Assembly: GCF_016616235.1 (NCBI RefSeq)
Contig: NZ_CP067100.1
Location: 3,717,001-3,781,000, forward strand
Length of the DNA stretch: 64,000 nt
Reading direction: 5' to 3'
Source of the DNA: Bradyrhizobium diazoefficiens
GTDB taxonomy: Bacteria; Pseudomonadota; Alphaproteobacteria; Rhizobiales; Xanthobacteraceae
Part shown: positions 60,427 through 64,000 of the stretch, in pieces
How the letters are laid out: the number at the start of each line of letters is the position of its first letter
Position numbering within the stretch: position 1 is the stretch's first letter
The notes under the pieces: model-generated
The model's database searches: none
What the model was told of the DNA's origin: nothing
What the model saw: only the letters and a program-made list of their open reading frames with translations
Translations under genes and position numbers: made by a program

Positions 60427-62703
60427 ATGCGTTTAGCGTTCTGGCGTGCCGGCAAGGACAAGGCTGTGATCGAGCGGGCCGTGTCGAAGTCCAAAGCTGA
60501 GCCCAAGGTCGCCGAGGCCATGTTGGCCGAAGCCGCGCCCAAGGTTGAAGCCAAGCCTGCGCCCGCTGCTCCGAAGCAGGCTCCTGTTGAATCCGGCGAC
60601 ATCGACCTGCACGCGCTTGGCGCGGTGCTGGCGCGCAAGCGCGGCTGGATCATCGTGCCGACGGTGCTCGCGCTCGTCGCGTCCATTGCTGCCGTCAATC
60701 TCGTCACACCGCGCTACAAGTCCGAGGCGCGCATCCTGATCGACGGCCGAGAGAACGTGTTCCTGCGGCCGAACAGCGACCGCACCGAGGAACGGCAGGC
60801 GCTGGACGCCGAGGCCGTCACGAGCCAGGTGCAGCTCGTGCTGTCGCGCGATCTCGCGCGCGAGATCATCAGGAAGAACAAGCTTGCGGAACGGCCCGAA
60901 TTCGATCCGGTGCTGCAAGGCATCTCGCCGCTGAAATCGCTGGCGGCCATGGTCGGCATCGGCCGCGATCCGTTCTCGATGACGCCGGAAGAGCGCGTGC
61001 TCGACGCCTATTACGAGCGCCTCCAGGCTTACGCCGTCGACAAGTCGCGGGTGATCGTGATCGAATTCCAATCCGCCGATCCGGATCTCGCCGCGCGCGT
61101 CGCCAACTCGATCGCCGACGGCTATCTCGTGCTCCAGCAGGATGCGCGCCAGGAGCAGGCCAAGAACGCCAGCCAGTGGTATGCCGGCCGGATCGACGAG
61201 CTGCGGCGGAACGTTTCCGAGGCCGAGGCCAAGGCCGAGGATTTCCGCTCCAAGTCGAGCCTGTTCGTTGGCACCAACAACACCACGCTGTCGAACCAGC
61301 AGATGGGCGAGGTCAACACCCAGCTCAACAACGCGCGTGCGCTGAAGGCCGATGCCGAAGCCAAGGCGCGGCTGATCCGCGAGATGCTCCAGAGCGGCAA
61401 GCCGATCGAGGCCTCCGAGGTGCTGAACTCGGAATCGATTCGCGGGCCGTCCCAGCAGCGCGTGCAGCTGCGGGCACAATTGGCCGAGCAATCCTCGACG
61501 CTGCTCGGCAATCATCCGCGCATCAAGGAGCTGAAGGCGCAGCTTGCCGATCTCGACAACCAGATCCGCGATGAAGCCGCCAAGATCGCCCGTTCGCTGG
61601 AAAACGATGCACGCTTCGCCAGCGGCCGGGTGCAGGAATTATCGGCGAGCCTCGAGCAGCTCAAGAAGCAGGCGACGTCGACCAACGGTCAGGACGTGCA
61701 GCTGCGCGCGCTCGAGCGCGAGGCCAAGGCGCAGCGCGACCTGCTCGAGACCTATCTCGCCAAATATCGCGAGGCCAACACCCGCGAGACCATCGACACC
61801 GCGCCGACCGATGGCCGCATCATCTCGCGCGCCATGGTCTCGAACACGCCGGCCTATCCCAAGAAGCTGCCGATCGTGCTGATCGCGACGATCGCGACGC
61901 TGCTGCTCTCGTCCGGCGTCGTCGTCACCGGCGAGCTGCTCCGCCAGACCGCGCCGCGCGCGGTGGCTGTGTTCGCTCCGGTGCAGGCGCCGGTGCGGCA
62001 AGAGCGGGTGGTCCAGCCGTTCGTCGAACCAATTGTCGCTCCGGTCGTGGAAGAGCCCGCACCGCTCCAGCCGGAGCTGACGGCCGATGGCGACGTCAGC
62101 GAATTCTCCGAGATCGAACGTCTGGCCGATTCCTTGCGTGCCGCGGGTCCAGCAGCGAAGAAGGTCACGGTTCTGGGCACTGCGTCCGGCGAAGCCATTA
62201 CGCTCTCGGCGCTGACACTCGCGCGCCATTTGGCGCGCGACGCACGCGTCATCGTGGTCGATCTCGCCGGGTCCTCGCTGACGATCGCCGCGGTGTCCGT
62301 CGATGCCACGGCGCCCGGCCTTGCCGAGCTGATGCAGGGTGAGGCCTCGTTCGCGCAAATCATCACCCGGGATAAGCTCTCGCGGCTGCACCTGGCCATG
62401 GCCGGCCGTCCCGGTTTCGAGCGCAGCCTGCTGCAATCGCCTCGGGTGACGCTCGCGATCGACGCGCTGCTTCGTGCCTACGATCACGTGCTGCTTGATG
62501 CGGGAAGCGCATCCGACCTGCCGGCGGAGCTGCTGACGGCGCATGCCCGCGCCGTCGTGGTGCCGGATGCGTCGATGACCCAGGACGCGCGCACGCTGAT
62601 GTGCGAGCAGCTGACGGCCGTCGGCTTCAGCGAGGTGACGATGCTGAGCAGGCCTGTGCAGCCGTCGAATGCGCTGGAAACACCAAGCGTGGTGGCGGCA
62701 TAG
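60427..62703 (+). CDS. Wzc-like polysaccharide chain-length protein, decayed kinase
   Basis: A 758-residue polysaccharide co-polymerase of the GumC/Wzc kind: helix at about 73-93 (GWIIVPTVLALVASIAAVNL), a long coiled-coil periplasmic region with the Wzz-like start, a second helix at about 480-505 (LPIVLIATIATLLLSSG), and a cytoplasmic ATPase-like domain. In that domain the P-loop reads VLGTASGEAITLSAL, lacking GK(S/T), and Walker A' reads VIVVDLAGSS. No tyrosine-rich tail. It probably controls chain length without kinase activity. Confidence 0.9.
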   Translation: MRLAFWRAGKDKAVIERAVSKSKAEPKVAEAMLAEAAPKVEAKPAPAAPKQAPVESGDIDLHALGAVLARKRGWIIVPTVLALVASIAAVNLVTPRYKSEARILIDGRENVFLRPNSDRTEERQALDAEAVTSQVQLVLSRDLAREIIRKNKLAERPEFDPVLQGISPLKSLAAMVGIGRDPFSMTPEERVLDAYYERLQAYAVDKSRVIVIEFQSADPDLAARVANSIADGYLVLQQDARQEQAKNASQWYAGRIDELRRNVSEAEAKAEDFRSKSSLFVGTNNTTLSNQQMGEVNTQLNNARALKADAEAKARLIREMLQSGKPIEASEVLNSESIRGPSQQRVQLRAQLAEQSSTLLGNHPRIKELKAQLADLDNQIRDEAAKIARSLENDARFASGRVQELSASLEQLKKQATSTNGQDVQLRALEREAKAQRDLLETYLAKYREANTRETIDTAPTDGRIISRAMVSNTPAYPKKLPIVLIATIATLLLSSGVVVTGELLRQTAPRAVAVFAPVQAPVRQERVVQPFVEPIVAPVVEEPAPLQPELTADGDVSEFSEIERLADSLRAAGPAAKKVTVLGTASGEAITLSALTLARHLARDARVIVVDLAGSSLTIAAVSVDATAPGLAELMQGEASFAQIITRDKLSRLHLAMAGRPGFERSLLQSPRVTLAIDALLRAYDHVLLDAGSASDLPAELLTAHARAVVVPDASMTQDARTLMCEQLTAVGFSEVTMLSRPVQPSNALETPSVVAA

Positions 62704-62753
62704 GCGAGGGACGTCGTCGTCGTTTATCGGCCAGTTTAGCAACGGCCGCACTG

Positions 62754-62921
62754 CCTCTTACCCTTCCCTGGAGGGGGAGGGGTCGGCTTACATTGAGCGA
62801 AGCGAAATGTGAGACGGGGTGGGGTGACAGTCTCTCCGCGGACGCGCTGCCCGAGTGGAGAGATCACCCCACCCCGCTCGCGCTTCGCGCGATCGACCCT
62901 GCCCTCCAGGGGAGGGTAAGG
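62754..62921. repeat. Dispersed repeat with CTTACCCT ends
   Basis: Begins CTCTTACCCTTCCCTGGAGG and ends CCTCCAGGGGAGGGTAAG, so the ends are inverted repeats of about 18 bases with few mismatches. The interior contains GGGGTGGGGTGA and CACCCCACCCC. It lies between convergent polysaccharide genes and may act as a terminator. Confidence 0.7.
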
Positions 62922-62965
62922 GCGGCAGCCCGCGAGTGAATAGATTATCGGCGAAGCCTCGGAGC

Positions 62966-64000
62966 CTACCCGAACGCCTGCCGCAGCTTGCGCGCCAGAT
63001 CAAACAGCATCTGGTTCTGCTTCACCAGCCGCTTGCCATGGCTCAGCGAGGACATCGCCATGGCCGCGAGCTTGCCGCGCGAGGTCAGGGGGACGAAGCT
63101 GTCGAAAATGTCGTCGTCGTCCTTGCAGAACATGCGCTTGTACTCGTCCGAGCCGATGCCGAGGTCGAGCGAGCGGTAGCCGCGCTCGGCGTAGCGGTCG
63201 ATGATGTAGCGCATCAGGATCAGCCCGGGGCTGTAGCGGGCGTGCTCGGACATCGTGTAAGTGTTGAACATCATCGAGAAGCGCTGGCCATCGGCGACGC
63301 CGGCAAAGATCGCGATCACCTCGTCGTCGCATTCGAGCGCGTGGATGTCGATAACGCGGCCCTCGCCGCGCGGCGACAGGCAGGCGCTGCGGACGAACTG
63401 TTCGACGCCCGGCTCGGCGAAGACGTTGGGCAGCTTTTGTTCCGCCATCCGCGCCGGCTTGACGCGGAAGAACCAGTCGAGCAGGCGGGTGACGTCCGCA
63501 TCGGTGGTAGCGAGGTGATAGCGATAGCCGGGAAGCGCCTGGAGCTTCTTTTCCTTGCTCTTGAGGCGGCGGCGGAAGGAGTTGCTGATCCGCGATGCGG
63601 GTGGCCCGCCTGGCTCCATGAGCAGCAGCGGGCAACCGTTGATGGAGCTCTGCCGCGACAGAAGTGCAAACGGGTTCTGCTGGTCGTGCCAGCGCAGCGG
63701 CTGCTGGGTTAGTGCGAGCACGTCGACATGTTCGCGCACCGGCGCAAGCAGCGCGTCGAGATCGGCGATGGTAGCCTGCGCTGCGAACTCGGCGTTCCAC
63801 AGGCCCATGTTGAAAGTCGTGTGCTTGCCCCCCATGAAGCAGGCGGTGCGCACGCCATGGCTCTGGCGCAGGGAGAGCGGCAGCAGCAGGAGCGGCTGGC
63901 GCTCGGCGTCGCGGGCGATGACGATGAAGGGGCGGGCGCCTTCGTGGCTGCCGACGAGCCGCTGCCACGGGCTCAGCAGGTCGAAGCGCTGGTAGGGCGT
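62966..64000 (-). CDS. CelD/GNAT-like acetyltransferase (partial)
   Basis: The gene runs off the right edge; 344 codons plus stop are visible. It resembles the CelD/BcsL-type GNAT acetyltransferases of exopolysaccharide loci: FDLLSPWQRLVGSH near the start of the visible part, a middle PLLLMEPGGPPASRISNSFR, and the GNAT core LSPRGEGRVIDIHALECDDE, SPGLILMRYIIDRYAERGYR and SLDLGIGSDEYKRMFC. It may acetylate sugar residues. The N-terminus is outside the window. Confidence 0.82.
   Translation of the reverse strand, partial: TPYQRFDLLSPWQRLVGSHEGARPFIVIARDAERQPLLLLPLSLRQSHGVRTACFMGGKHTTFNMGLWNAEFAAQATIADLDALLAPVREHVDVLALTQQPLRWHDQQNPFALLSRQSSINGCPLLLMEPGGPPASRISNSFRRRLKSKEKKLQALPGYRYHLATTDADVTRLLDWFFRVKPARMAEQKLPNVFAEPGVEQFVRSACLSPRGEGRVIDIHALECDDEVIAIFAGVADGQRFSMMFNTYTMSEHARYSPGLILMRYIIDRYAERGYRSLDLGIGSDEYKRMFCKDDDDIFDSFVPLTSRGKLAAMAMSSLSHGKRLVKQNQMLFDLARKLRQAFG

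Overview
The window is a 64 kb piece of ordinary, gene-dense, GC-rich alphaproteobacterial chromosome, most likely from Bradyrhizobium or a close relative. The evidence is a magnesium-type HemB (aspartates where zinc enzymes have cysteines), a Mur-box-like palindrome in front of mntH, GcrA-family and LdtR-type regulators, a Porin_2-type porin, housekeeping gene order typical of Rhizobiales (rnc-era-recO-parC; nrdR-ribD-ribE-ribH-nusB-thiL; plsX-fabH-ihfA-merR-tRNA-Pro), and many palindromic intergenic repeats of the kinds I recall as reiterated in Bradyrhizobium genomes. The genus is an inference; no database search was run. I see no phage, insertion sequence, CRISPR array or intact mobile element.

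Layout. 1-5.1 kb: rnc (3' end), era, a small membrane protein, recO, a small secreted protein, parC. 5.1-12.7 kb: transport and metal region with a YeeE/YedE permease, a long degenerate repeat tract (6.4-7.0 kb), two small membrane proteins, the chromate pair chrB-chrA, the divergent CDF exporter dmeF and a secreted lactonase-like metallo-beta-lactamase. 12.7-19.4 kb: EamA and two MFS transporters, a class III nucleotide cyclase, mntH behind a Mur-box-like site, and a small conserved protein. 19.4-24.6 kb: bpt, an RDD protein, hemB (with an ICE-like site), a DUF6163-like protein, ldtR and two very small genes. 24.8-30.5 kb: glyA, then nrdR-ribD-ribE-ribH-nusB-thiL. 30.6-36.5 kb: a cysteine-cluster protein, hppA behind a structured leader, a TctC-type binding protein, bamE, a cytochrome bc1 chaperone and a YceD protein. 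36.8-40.1 kb: plsX, fabH, ihfA, a MerR regulator, tRNA-Pro(GGG). 40.5-46.9 kb: a TetR regulator divergent from an HSL-type esterase, a DapA-family lyase, an SDR, a FrsA-like protein without its nucleophile, and a MarR regulator. 47.3-49.7 kb: a porin with a strong terminator, a candidate small RNA with its own promoter and terminator, and a gcrA-like gene. 49.8-56 kb: a small protein, acetamidase, YdcF, DUF169, a saccharopine-dehydrogenase-like reductase, and an FAD monooxygenase divergent from a MarR regulator across a clear operator. 56-64 kb: exopolysaccharide genes (Wzy/ligase, initiating glycosyltransferase, GT4, Wzc-like chain-length protein with a decayed kinase domain, CelD-like acetyltransferase running off the end).

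The most interesting unexplained items are the candidate small RNA at about 49047-49132, whose CCUCC-rich linker could pair with the porin ribosome-binding site, and the long bulged stem in the hppA leader. Next come the tripled MarR half-sites at 55454-55488, the decayed Wzc kinase and FrsA-like proteins, and the ldtR plus two-small-gene cluster. Nothing amounts to a clearly new multi-gene system.
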